Source: Ga0077527 sp964606765 (lineage in GTDB: Bacteria > Pseudomonadota > Gammaproteobacteria > Burkholderiales > SG8-41). Taken from it: a stretch of DNA of 64,000 nucleotides. Within the stretch, counting starts at the first letter, position 1. Each line of letters starts with the position of its first letter. The translations under genes were made by a program, and so were the position numbers. The DNA lies in the NCBI GenBank assembly GCA_964606765.1, contig CAZSIR010000001.1, positions 1 through 64,000 of the forward strand, given 5' to 3'. Positions 1-7,584 of the stretch are shown here, one piece after another. A model generated the notes under the pieces. It made no database searches. It was not told where the DNA came from and saw nothing but the letters and a program-made list of their open reading frames with translations.

Positions 1-88
1 GACGCAGAAAATGATGAAAATGGTCGCCAAGGGCGGCATGGCGAAAATGATGCGCAACATGAAGGGCATGTTTCCGGGCATGCGCTGA
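1..88 (+). CDS. ffh: Signal recognition particle protein Ffh, 3' end only
   Basis: Only the last 28 codons are present, read in the frame starting at base 2 and ending in TGA at 86-88. The fragment is the methionine-rich tail of the M domain (MMRNMKGMFPGMR), the part of Ffh that holds 4.5S RNA and the signal peptide. The assignment rests on this tail and on synteny: ffh commonly lies just upstream of rpsP-rimM-trmD-rplS, which follow here at 1129. The gene runs off the left edge. Confidence 0.85.
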   Translation, partial: TQKMMKMVAKGGMAKMMRNMKGMFPGMR

Positions 89-121
89 GCATGTCCGCAC
101 CCCTGTTTATTCCGCTTTCGG

Positions 122-973
122 CTATTTCAGGCTGAATCCCTGGCGCCGGATGTAGGCGCCGAAATCCGCCCGCTCCGGCTCGGCATACTGCCGCGCCTTG
201 TCTTCCGACCAGCCATAAAATTCCGCAGTGCCGAAGGATTGGATGCGACGCTGTTTGCCGTAAGGATGGTTGGCATGCCGGCGCCGGTCGTAGGCATCGA
301 CCTGTTCGCGCAGCCCGCTCTCGTCGTAGCGGTTGGTATGCACCGTGACGTCCAGTGACAGCCGCGGACTGATGTGGCCGGGCGTTGCCGGATAACCCAG
401 GCACAGACCGGCGACCGGAAACACGCCCTCCGGCAACTCAAGCTCCTTGCCGGTGACATCAATCGCATTGCGGATGGCGCTGATCGGACAGGCGCCAAGG
501 CCGGCGGCTTCGGCGGCGCGGATGAAATTCATCAGTACGATGCCGGCATCCACCGCGGCATTCATGAAGTGGTCGAGGTGTTCGTTGGCAAAGGGTTTGC
601 CGCGCCATCCGCCGATGTGGCGGATGCGGCGGTTGTTGCCGCAGAACACCAGGAATACCGGGGCATCCAGTATCCAGGCCATGTCCGGGATCGCGGCGAC
701 GATGCGCCGGCGCTTGTCGCCATCGGTGATGTGGATGATGTCGGCCTGCTGCAGGTCGCTCTTGGTCGGTGCCGACAGCGCGCAGGCAAACAGCAGGCGC
801 AGCAGTTCCGGTGCCACGGCATCCGGGCGGTAGCGGCGGATCGAGCGGTGGCCGGCGATTTGCGCCAGTTCCGAGACCCCTGCCTGGCCCGGAAAAACCG
901 GAAAATCGGCGCCGAAGCGGGTGCGCAGGCTGGAATGGATGGCGTCGACTGGATCTTTTTTCTTGGAACTCAT
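122..973 (-). CDS. Nitroreductase-family FMN oxidoreductase (NfsA-like)
   Basis: A 283-residue protein of the nitroreductase fold, which binds FMN and reduces nitro or quinone compounds with NAD(P)H. Visible family features are the N-terminal HRSIRRY segment (about residues 42-48), which binds the FMN phosphate, the CALSAPTKSDLQ helix (about 64-75), and a second FMN-contact region, GLGACPISAIRN, near residue 157. The C-terminal extension (HPYGKQRRIQSFGTAEFYGW) is of the NfsA type. The gene is encoded against its neighbours and sits between ffh and rpsP, so it interrupts an otherwise conserved order. The physiological substrate cannot be told. Confidence 0.8.
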   Translation of the reverse strand: MSSKKKDPVDAIHSSLRTRFGADFPVFPGQAGVSELAQIAGHRSIRRYRPDAVAPELLRLLFACALSAPTKSDLQQADIIHITDGDKRRRIVAAIPDMAWILDAPVFLVFCGNNRRIRHIGGWRGKPFANEHLDHFMNAAVDAGIVLMNFIRAAEAAGLGACPISAIRNAIDVTGKELELPEGVFPVAGLCLGYPATPGHISPRLSLDVTVHTNRYDESGLREQVDAYDRRRHANHPYGKQRRIQSFGTAEFYGWSEDKARQYAEPERADFGAYIRRQGFSLK

Positions 974-1060
974 GAAATATCTTTCTAAAACAAATGGTTA
1001 TAATTAATCGCCGGCTGTGGATAAAGACCCCGACCAGCTTTGGTCTGTCGGCGGCATTGG

Positions 1061-1090
1061 TTGCGCCTCGGGCGAAAAGTAGCGTAAAAT
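1061..1090 (+). promoter_or_regulatory. Candidate sigma-70 promoter of the rpsP operon
   Basis: TTGCGC (1061-1066), an 18-bp spacer and TAAAAT (1085-1090) precede the rpsP start by 38 bases. The arrangement fits a housekeeping promoter, and no other promoter-like pair is visible in this gap. It is a by-eye match only. Confidence 0.45.
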
Positions 1091-1128
1091 CCGGCCCTTT
1101 CGTCTTCTTCGGTCCCCGGGAAACACAC

Positions 1129-1383
1129 ATGGTAGTGATCCGCTTAGCTCGTGGTGGCGCCAAAAAGCGTCCGTTTTTCAATTTCGTCGTTGCCGATTCG
1201 CGGTTTCCCCGCGACGGGCGTTTTATCGAGCGTCTGGGTTTCTACGATCCCAAGGCTCCGGAAGGCCGTGAACGCCTGCGCATCAATCGCGAGCGCCTCG
1301 ATTTCTGGAAGGGCAAGGGTGCGTTACTGTCGGACACCGTAACCCGTCTCGTCAAGCAGGCTGGTGAGCAAAAAGCCGCCTGA
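1129..1383 (+). CDS. rpsP: 30S ribosomal protein S16
   Basis: S16 is a small-subunit protein needed for 30S assembly. The 84-residue product starts MVVIRLARGGAKKRPFF, the near-invariant start of S16, and carries the typical RDGRFIERLGFYDP block. The ATG at 1129 is chosen over the longer in-frame extension back to 994 because it matches the family start and length. It is the first gene of rpsP-rimM-trmD-rplS and overlaps rimM by 20 bases, so translation is probably coupled. Confidence 0.97.
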   Translation: MVVIRLARGGAKKRPFFNFVVADSRFPRDGRFIERLGFYDPKAPEGRERLRINRERLDFWKGKGALLSDTVTRLVKQAGEQKAA

Positions 1384-1885
1384 GCGGTTGGTGATCATGG
1401 GGCGCATCGTTGCCCCTTACGGCATCAAGGGCTGGATCAGGATTCAACCGTTCACGCAGGAACAGCGGGGATTGCTGGATTACCCGCGTTGGCTGATCGG
1501 GCAGGAAGGTGCGTGGCAGACAAGGCCGGTGGAGGCTGCAAAAGTGCATGGCGCCGCGGTTGTTGCCAAACTGGAAGGCATTGCCGGCCGCGAGCAGGCA
1601 GCGGCACTTCAGGGCATGCGGATCGCGGTTGCCCGTGAAGATTTTCCGCAGCCGGCCGAGAACGAATTTTATTGGGACGACCTGGTCGGCCTGAAAGTAG
1701 TCAATGCCGACGGTGTGGCGCTGGGGAATGTGACCCGCGTCTTTGAAACCGGAGCGAATGACGTGCTGGTGCTTGAAGATGAGGCAAGCAGGCAGGAACG
1801 GCTGCTGCCTTTCATCGCAGCGGTGATCCGGCAGGTGGATATCGCCGGCGGCAGCATCGTCGTGGACTGGGAAGCAGACTACTGA
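1364..1885 (+). CDS. rimM: 16S rRNA processing protein RimM
   Basis: RimM binds S19 and helps mature the 30S head. The 173-residue protein has the N-terminal RimM barrel starting at MGRIVAPYGIKGWIRI and the C-terminal PRC-type barrel, with the linker motif FYWDDLVGLKV near residue 103. The start could be the GTG at 1364, which overlaps rpsP, the GTG at 1391 or the ATG at 1397; the latter two would avoid most of the overlap. The stop codon overlaps the trmD ATG by one base. Confidence 0.95.
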   Translation: MSKKPPERLVIMGRIVAPYGIKGWIRIQPFTQEQRGLLDYPRWLIGQEGAWQTRPVEAAKVHGAAVVAKLEGIAGREQAAALQGMRIAVAREDFPQPAENEFYWDDLVGLKVVNADGVALGNVTRVFETGANDVLVLEDEASRQERLLPFIAAVIRQVDIAGGSIVVDWEADY

Positions 1886-2652
1886 TGTTGCAGTTTGACG
1901 TGGTGACGCTGTTTCCGGCGATGTTTGATGCGGTGACCGAACTTGGTGTCACCGGGCGCGCAAGGGAACGCGGGCTCTACCAGTTTGTGGCTTGGAATCC
2001 GCGGGATTTTGCCGCCAATCTGCACCGCACCGTGGACGACCGGCCTTACGGCGGCGGCCCGGGGATGGTGATGATGGCTGAACCGCTGGGCAAGGCCTTG
2101 CAGGCGGCCTGTCAGCGGCAGCGAAGCGCCGGCGTGGAACGGCCGCGGGTGGTGCATCTGACGCCCCAGGGCGGCTTGCTGGATCACGCCAAGGTCGTCG
2201 AGTTGTCGCGGCAGCCGGGACTGGTGTTGCTGGCGGGGCGTTACGAAGGTGTTGATGAGCGCTTGATCGAGCAGCAGGTCGTCGAGGAAATTTCCATCGG
2301 CGATTATGTGCTGAGCGGCGGCGAGCTTGCGGCGATGGTACTGATGGACAGTGTGGTGAGGCAGCTTCCGGGCGTGCTCGGTGATGCCGAGTCGGCGGCA
2401 CAGGATTCGTTTGTGGACGGCCTGCTCGATTGCCCGCACTACACGCGCCCCGAGAATTATGCGGGATTGCCGGTGCCGCAAGTGCTGTTGTCGGGCAACC
2501 ATGCGGCGATTGCGCGCTGGCGGCTGAAACAGGCGCTGGGCAGGACCTGGCAGCGGCGGCCGGAGCTGCTGGAGCGGCGGGCATTGACGAAGGAAGAGCA
2601 GGGCTTGCTGGACGAATATCGCAGCGAGCAGCAAGGCGGCAGCAGGCAGTGA
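1885..2652 (+). CDS. trmD: tRNA (guanine-37-N1)-methyltransferase TrmD
   Basis: TrmD methylates G37 of tRNAs from S-adenosylmethionine, which prevents +1 frameshifting. The 255-residue protein begins MLQFDVVTLFPAMFDAVT and shows the SPOUT-fold knot signatures RPYGGGPGMVMM (about residues 52-63), LLAGRYEGVDER (about 115-126) and SIGDYVLSGGELAA (about 137-150). The ATG overlaps the rimM stop, so translation is coupled within the operon. Confidence 0.97.
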   Translation: MLQFDVVTLFPAMFDAVTELGVTGRARERGLYQFVAWNPRDFAANLHRTVDDRPYGGGPGMVMMAEPLGKALQAACQRQRSAGVERPRVVHLTPQGGLLDHAKVVELSRQPGLVLLAGRYEGVDERLIEQQVVEEISIGDYVLSGGELAAMVLMDSVVRQLPGVLGDAESAAQDSFVDGLLDCPHYTRPENYAGLPVPQVLLSGNHAAIARWRLKQALGRTWQRRPELLERRALTKEEQGLLDEYRSEQQGGSRQ

Positions 2653-2716
2653 AAAAACGGCGAATTAACCGCGAACGCCATGTGGCGGGCGCAACAAGTT
2701 TTGAGGGAGCAAGAGC

Positions 2717-3127
2717 ATGAACGTGATTCAGCAGCTGGAACAGGAAGAGATCAAGCGTCTGGGCCGCAAGGTGCCGGAATTTGCCACCGGCGATACGGTC
2801 ATCGTCAGCGTCAACGTGGTTGAGGGGGAGCGCAAGCGCGTTCAGGCCTACGAGGGTGTGGTGATTGCCAAACGCAACCGCGGCATCAACTCTTCATTCA
2901 TCGTGCGCAAAGTATCGTCCGGTGAAGGCGTTGAGCGCACATTCCAGACTTATTCCCCCGGGATTGCCAGCATCGAAGTCAAGCGCCGCGGCGATGTCGG
3001 CCGTGCCAAGCTCTACTACCTGCGCGGCCTGTCCGGCAAGGCGGCGCGAATCAAGGAAAAACTGACGGTCAACACGGTGGAAGCTGCTGCTGAAACCGCA
3101 GGCGAAGCGGCGCCGGCCGGAAAATAA
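2717..3127 (+). CDS. rplS: 50S ribosomal protein L19
   Basis: L19 lies at the 30S-50S interface. The 136-residue product has the family core TVIVSVNVVEGERKRVQAYE and the C-terminal KLYYLRGLSGKAARIKEKL. A short alanine- and glutamate-rich tail follows. A good ribosome site (GAGGGAGCAAGAGC) precedes the ATG. It is the last gene of the operon, 64 bases after trmD, and a hairpin terminator follows at 3145. Confidence 0.97.
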   Translation: MNVIQQLEQEEIKRLGRKVPEFATGDTVIVSVNVVEGERKRVQAYEGVVIAKRNRGINSSFIVRKVSSGEGVERTFQTYSPGIASIEVKRRGDVGRAKLYYLRGLSGKAARIKEKLTVNTVEAAAETAGEAAPAGK

Positions 3128-3144
3128 GGCAGGCCTGGCTTACG

Positions 3145-3170
3145 AAAAGGCGGCTGCGGCCGCCTTTTTT
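3145..3170 (+). terminator. Rho-independent terminator after rplS
   Basis: AAAAGGCGGC (3145-3154) pairs perfectly with GCCGCCTTTT (3159-3168) around a TGCG loop, and the stem runs into a T tract. It closes the rpsP-rimM-trmD-rplS operon. Confidence 0.9.
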
Positions 3171-3224
3171 GTTTTGTGACGGCAGCCGGGCGCCGGGTCG
3201 GTTTGCCGCCGTTACAATATCTGC

Positions 3225-5003
3225 ATGCCCGCATCGCGCCATTTCCTGTTTTTGCTGCTGATGTCGGCGGCACTGCAATTGGCTGCGACAGCCCAGGCCG
3301 CCGATGCACCCGATCACGGCATCGAGGCTGTGCGTACGCTGGCAGCGGCGGATGCACCGCAGCTTGCTTTGCAGCGCATCGAGGCCCTGCAGCCGCCGGA
3401 GATGGTTGCCATGCCTCCCCAGGGGATTTCGCCCGCGCCCCCCAAGGGGACTGCGTCCGCGGCGCCCTGGGTGGAATGGGAGGGCCTGCGTCTGCGGTTG
3501 TTGGCGCGCCTGCAGCGTGACGATGAAATACTGCGGCGGGCCGCTGCATGGACAGCGGCAGTTCCGGCCAATGCGCGGGCCCTGCTTCATGCCGATGTCG
3601 CAGCTGCCGCACTGAGGCTGGGGCGGACAACCGTGGCCCGTGAACATGCCGGGCGGGCGTTGTGGGATTCCGGTTCCGGACCGGCTGCCGTGCGCGAGCT
3701 GCGTTTGCTGGTCATACGCAGCCATGCGCGGGATGGCCGCGCTGATGACGCCTATCGCAGCATGCTGCGTTTTGAGCAGGATTACAGGCCCCTGGACAAG
3801 GGGACTGCCGCTGCCTTTGTCGACCTGCTGCTCGACCTGGGAAGGACACGGGAATCCGTCAACTGGCTGGGCCTGCTGGAAGAGCGTGGTGCGACAAGAT
3901 TGCGTCTGCGGCTGCATAGCGGCGTCATCACGCCGCAGGATGCGGCAGACCAGGCGCGTTCTGCGCTGGGGCGCAGCGATGGTCCGGCCTGGTGGCGCGT
4001 GTTGAAGGAAGCGGCAGAACGTCAGAACGATGATGTATTGCGCATCACCGCACTGGAACAGCTGCTTGAAGCCGGTCCGGAACGGATTGCCGGACCGGAT
4101 GCGGAGGCAGCCGGGCTGTGGGAGGTCTATATCAACCATGCACGCGCTGCGGCGAACAGCAGGCAGCTGCTCTCCGGCGATGACGCAAGCTGGCTGGAGT
4201 TCGCGAAGCGGCGGCGCGCTGCGGAACCGGCGGAGGCGCGGGCCTACTTTGCCTATCTGGCCCGCCATGCGCGTGAGCGCTGGCTGCAGCAGGAGGCGCT
4301 GGCGGGACTGGCATCGGAATATGCCCATGCGAAGCTGCCGCGCGCGGGTTTGCGCATGTTCGGCATTTTGCCGGATGAGTCAGGCGCGCTGACGGTGCCT
4401 GCGCGGCGCGTCCTGGGTGCGATGGCCGAAACGGCCGGAGATCAGGCGCGGGCGTTCGGCTACTGGCAAGGCCTGCCTGCTCCGGAAAACATGTCTGCAC
4501 TGACCTGGCAACTGCGCCTTTGCGCGCTGGCGCTGCGCGCCGGACGCGATGAGGCGGCCGCCGGCATGCTGGGTGCATTGGCGGCGCAACGGTCCGACAT
4601 TCCGCTGACGCAAGTCCCGGAGTGGATCGATCTGGCTGATCAGGCAGGCGATCATGGCTTGCAGCAGGCGGCCAGGACCCTGTTCGAGCGTGTGCTGGCC
4701 CATGCCGATCCGGCCCAATCGCGGCGGGTGCTGTACGCGATTGCACGCACCCATGAAGCGCCGGGCCAGCCTTTGCTGGCGGCGGAGTTTTATCTGCGTT
4801 CCGCTCTGCTTGCACCGAAGGAGGCCCCGCCTGGGGGCGCTCCGCAGGGGAATGGCGCAGCGGCGCAGGCCCGGCTGCAGGCGGGCCTCAGCCTGTTGCG
4901 CGGCGGTTTGCGCGATGATGCGCGGCTGCAGTTCGAATGGCTGCTGAAAAACGCACGGGACCCGGAGCAGATTGCCGTGGCGCGGCGCGAGCTCGGTTTT
5001 TAG
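3225..5003 (+). CDS. Exported TPR-like helical-repeat protein, function unknown
   Basis: A 592-residue protein with a clear signal peptide (hydrophobic FLFLLLMSAALQLAATAQA, cleavage near residue 26). The rest is alanine-, leucine- and arginine-rich amphipathic helices in the pattern of degenerate tetratricopeptide repeats, for example ALLHADVAAAALRLGRTTVA and ARLQAGLSLLRGGLRDDARL. Proteins like this usually act as periplasmic scaffolds, but nothing here identifies a partner. A possible -10 box (TACAAT, 3213-3218) lies only seven bases before the ATG, so the true start could be further in. The gene stands alone between the rplS terminator and the converging regulator. Confidence 0.6.
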   Translation: MPASRHFLFLLLMSAALQLAATAQAADAPDHGIEAVRTLAAADAPQLALQRIEALQPPEMVAMPPQGISPAPPKGTASAAPWVEWEGLRLRLLARLQRDDEILRRAAAWTAAVPANARALLHADVAAAALRLGRTTVAREHAGRALWDSGSGPAAVRELRLLVIRSHARDGRADDAYRSMLRFEQDYRPLDKGTAAAFVDLLLDLGRTRESVNWLGLLEERGATRLRLRLHSGVITPQDAADQARSALGRSDGPAWWRVLKEAAERQNDDVLRITALEQLLEAGPERIAGPDAEAAGLWEVYINHARAAANSRQLLSGDDASWLEFAKRRRAAEPAEARAYFAYLARHARERWLQQEALAGLASEYAHAKLPRAGLRMFGILPDESGALTVPARRVLGAMAETAGDQARAFGYWQGLPAPENMSALTWQLRLCALALRAGRDEAAAGMLGALAAQRSDIPLTQVPEWIDLADQAGDHGLQQAARTLFERVLAHADPAQSRRVLYAIARTHEAPGQPLLAAEFYLRSALLAPKEAPPGGAPQGNGAAAQARLQAGLSLLRGGLRDDARLQFEWLLKNARDPEQIAVARRELGF

Positions 5004-5016
5004 GCCGGAGTCAGCG

Positions 5017-5787
5017 TCAGCGCGCCGCGGTCTTCCACAGATCGCTCAGATACTCGTGATTGGTGCTGTTGATCCAGCTCATGCGGTATTCCACGGGTGA
5101 ATCGTTGTAGGTGTAGGCCACCCGGCGGATGCGCAGCGCCGGTTCACCGGGGCGCATTGCAAGGAGGGCGGCAATATCCGCAGGCGGTTGGGCCGCTGAG
5201 AGCCGCTCGCTGATGCGCACCACATTGACGCCGTAACGCGCCTGATACAAACCGTAGATCGTTCCCTCGCGGTTGCGAAACGTATCTTCGTCGATGCGCG
5301 TAAATCGATCCGTTGAGACCGTGATGTCATCCAGCACCACCGGCTTGCCGGCGAGTTTCAGCAGGTTGCGCACCCGCGCGACACGGCTGCCGCGGGGGAT
5401 GCCCAGTTGCGCTTCGTCGTCGGCCCCCGAACGTTCGCGGCCGAATGCCAGCAATTCCGACACCGGGAATTCCTGGCTGCCGTCCTTGCCGACGACATGG
5501 AAAAAATAAAACAGCGTGCGGTCTTCGGTGTGCGCCGCGACAAAGGTGCCGCGGCCCTGCTGGCGGACGAGTATGCGTCCGGCAACCAGTTCGTCGATGG
5601 CGCGCCGGATGGTGCCGATTGAAACCTTGAAGTCGGCGGCAAGGCGGGTTTCGCTGGGAATGGCCTCCCCCGGTTTCCATTCCCCGGCCGCCAGCGCGCG
5701 CGTGATCCGCCATTGCACTTCACGGTACAGGGGGGCGCTGGTCGGTTGGCCGGCGGAGAGCGGCTCGGATGCGGGAACGGTAGCCAT
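5017..5787 (-). CDS. GntR-family regulator, HutC/UTRA subfamily
   Basis: An N-terminal winged helix (SAPLYREVQWRITRALAAGE, then GEAIPSETRLAADFKVSIGT) is followed by a UTRA effector domain ending in ALRIRRVAYTYNDSPVEYRM. UTRA regulators usually bind a small metabolite linked to the genes next door. The ATG at 5787 (protein start MATVPASEP, 256 residues) is preferred. A start at 5871 is also open, but the extra 28 residues do not resemble the family and would place the palindrome at 5833-5846 inside the gene. It is divergent from the SuyAB/UxaA-like operon and is probably its local repressor. Confidence 0.85.
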   Translation of the reverse strand: MATVPASEPLSAGQPTSAPLYREVQWRITRALAAGEWKPGEAIPSETRLAADFKVSIGTIRRAIDELVAGRILVRQQGRGTFVAAHTEDRTLFYFFHVVGKDGSQEFPVSELLAFGRERSGADDEAQLGIPRGSRVARVRNLLKLAGKPVVLDDITVSTDRFTRIDEDTFRNREGTIYGLYQARYGVNVVRISERLSAAQPPADIAALLAMRPGEPALRIRRVAYTYNDSPVEYRMSWINSTNHEYLSDLWKTAAR

Positions 5788-5832
5788 AAACGGTGCGCGG
5801 CAGTCTAGCACGCGGACCGCTGATTCATATAG

Positions 5833-5846
5833 GTCATCTAGTTGAC
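5833..5846. promoter_or_regulatory. Candidate operator of the GntR regulator
   Basis: GTCATCTAGTTGAC is a near-perfect palindrome (GTCA-N-CTAG-N-TGAC, one mismatched pair). It lies between the regulator start (5787) and the divergent lyase gene (5960). Its size and symmetry fit a GntR/HutC site controlling both directions. Confidence 0.5.
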
Positions 5847-5959
5847 TGGCCGGAACGGCCGCAGTTAGCATGACCGCCCTGCATCAGGTTTCCCCCGCTG
5901 CTTTTGTTCGCATGTTTTTATCCGCTTTTTTACGCTAGAGCGTTAATCCAGGAGGCGCA

Positions 5960-6241
5960 ATGATTCACATATTGGTACACGACAAGAAAGACACGGTCGG
6001 CGTGGCCGTGATCGAGGGCATCAAGGCCGGCCAGGAAATGATCGGCTGGGTCATGGAGGACGATTCCACGATCAAGGTGAAGGCCATCAACGACATTCCC
6101 ATCGGCCACAAGGCGGCGCTGCGCGAAATCAAGAAGGGCGACACCATCATCAAATACGGTTTCGACATCGGCAAGGCCGTTGCTGACATCAAGGTCGGCG
6201 AGCACGCCCACGTGCACAACATCAAGACAAAACGCTGGTAA
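5960..6241 (+). CDS. suyA: UxaA-family small subunit (SAF domain), probable sulfolactate sulfo-lyase subunit A
   Basis: A 93-residue SAF-domain protein matching the N-terminal domain of altronate dehydratase UxaA (DIPIGHKAALREIKKGDTII and the end HVHNIKTKRW). In E. coli this domain is fused to the catalytic part in one protein of roughly 495 residues. Here it is a separate gene, as in (2R)-sulfolactate sulfo-lyase SuyAB, which splits sulfolactate to pyruvate and sulfite. The next gene encodes the matching large subunit. A good GGAGG-type site precedes the ATG. Other split UxaA-type dehydratases exist, so the substrate is inferred from the two-gene layout and the LDH2 gene at 17936. Family assignment is firm; the Suy name is moderate. 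Confidence 0.6.
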   Translation: MIHILVHDKKDTVGVAVIEGIKAGQEMIGWVMEDDSTIKVKAINDIPIGHKAALREIKKGDTIIKYGFDIGKAVADIKVGEHAHVHNIKTKRW

Positions 6242-6305
6242 AAAGCGGCTGGTAAACAAGCGGCCGGCAATCCCGGTCGATACCGCCCCAACCCGGAGAC
6301 TGAAA

Positions 6306-7475
6306 ATGATCAACAGCAAAACCACATTCATGGGCTATCGCCGCGAGAACGGCCGCGTCGGTGTCCGCAATCACGTCATCATCCTGCCCGTCGATGATCT
6401 GTCGAATGCCGCAGCCGAAGCGGTGGCCAACAACGTCAAGGGCGCGATCGCCATTCCGCATCCCTACGGCCGGCTGCAGTTCGGCGCCGACCTCGATCTG
6501 CATTTCCGCACCATCATCGGCGCGGGCGCCAATCCCAACGTCGCCGCCGTGGTGGTGATCTGCATCGAAGAGGGCTGGGCGAAAAAAGTCGTCGACGGCA
6601 TCGCCAAGACCGGCAAACCGGTCACCGGGTTCGGCATCGAACTGCATGGCGACCACGACACCATCATGCGTGCGTCCAAGGTTGCAAAGGAATATGTGCA
6701 GTGGGCCTCCGAACTGCAGCGCGAAGCCTGCCCGATCAGCGACCTGTGGGTATCGACCAAGTGCGGTGAGTCCGACACCACCTCCGGCTGCGGCTCCAAC
6801 CCGACCGTCGGCAGCGCCTTCGACAAGCTCGAGCCGCTGGGTGTGACCATGTGTTTTGGTGAAACCACCGAAATCACCGGCGGCGAAAACATCGTCGCCG
6901 ACCGCTGCGCGACACCCGAGGTGCGCAAGGAATTCATGCGCATGTTCGACCGCTACCAGGCCATCGTCGAAAAGCACAAGACCAGCGACCTTTCCGATTC
7001 GCAGCCGACCAAGGGCAACATCGCCGGCGGCCTGACCACGATCGAGGAAAAGGCGCTCGGCAACATCCAGAAAATCGGCAAGAAGTGCAAGGTCATCGGT
7101 GTGCTCGACAAGGCCGAGGAGCCGACCAAGCCCGGCCTGTGGTTCATGGATTCGTCCTCGGCCGCGGCGGAAATGGTCACGCTGTGCGCAGCCTCCGGTT
7201 ATGTCGTGCATCTGTTCCCGACCGGGCAGGGCAATGTCATCGGCAATCCGATCGTGCCGGTGGTGAAACTCACCGCCAATCCGCGCACCGTGCGCACCAT
7301 GAGCGAACACGTCGATTACGACTGCTCGGGCCTGCTGCAAAGGGAAAAGAACCTCGACCAGACCGGCGAGGAACTGATCGACGTCATGCTGCGCACCTGC
7401 AATGGCCGGCTGACCGCTGCCGAAGCCCTGGGCCATCGCGAGTTCGTGCTGACCCGGCTTTACGAGAGCGCGTAA
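6306..7475 (+). CDS. suyB: UxaA-family large subunit, probable sulfolactate sulfo-lyase subunit B
   Basis: A 389-residue catalytic subunit of the altronate dehydratase/sulfolactate lyase family. It begins FMGYRRENGRVGVRNHVI. It carries a cysteine-containing core, KCGESDTTSGCGSNP (about residues 152-166), GETTEITGGENIVADRC (about 187-203), and GGLTTIEEKALG further on. Such enzymes eliminate water, or sulfite in SuyB, from 2-hydroxy acids using Fe. The ATG at 6306, after an AGACTGAAA stretch, is chosen because longer starts reach back into suyA. It lies 64 bases after suyA in one operon. The length and opening match SuyB as I remember it; a sugar-acid dehydratase is the alternative. Confidence 0.6.
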   Translation: MINSKTTFMGYRRENGRVGVRNHVIILPVDDLSNAAAEAVANNVKGAIAIPHPYGRLQFGADLDLHFRTIIGAGANPNVAAVVVICIEEGWAKKVVDGIAKTGKPVTGFGIELHGDHDTIMRASKVAKEYVQWASELQREACPISDLWVSTKCGESDTTSGCGSNPTVGSAFDKLEPLGVTMCFGETTEITGGENIVADRCATPEVRKEFMRMFDRYQAIVEKHKTSDLSDSQPTKGNIAGGLTTIEEKALGNIQKIGKKCKVIGVLDKAEEPTKPGLWFMDSSSAAAEMVTLCAASGYVVHLFPTGQGNVIGNPIVPVVKLTANPRTVRTMSEHVDYDCSGLLQREKNLDQTGEELIDVMLRTCNGRLTAAEALGHREFVLTRLYESA

Positions 7476-7584
7476 TCCGGCGCCTGTCACCCCTGCGGCA
7501 GGGCGCGGTGTTTGCGTCCTGCCCGCAGTTCCAGTAATTGCAGATGGCTGAAATTTTGCAATCGATGCGGAAGCACAATCACTG

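Noticed and set aside
985..1000. CTAAAACAAATGGTTA as another copy of the AT-rich motif
   Set aside because: It needs a deletion and a mismatch to fit and lies before a gene start on the minus strand, unlike the six copies after stop codons.
5788..5871. Longer start for the GntR regulator
   Set aside because: The added residues do not resemble the family and would place the palindromic operator inside the gene.
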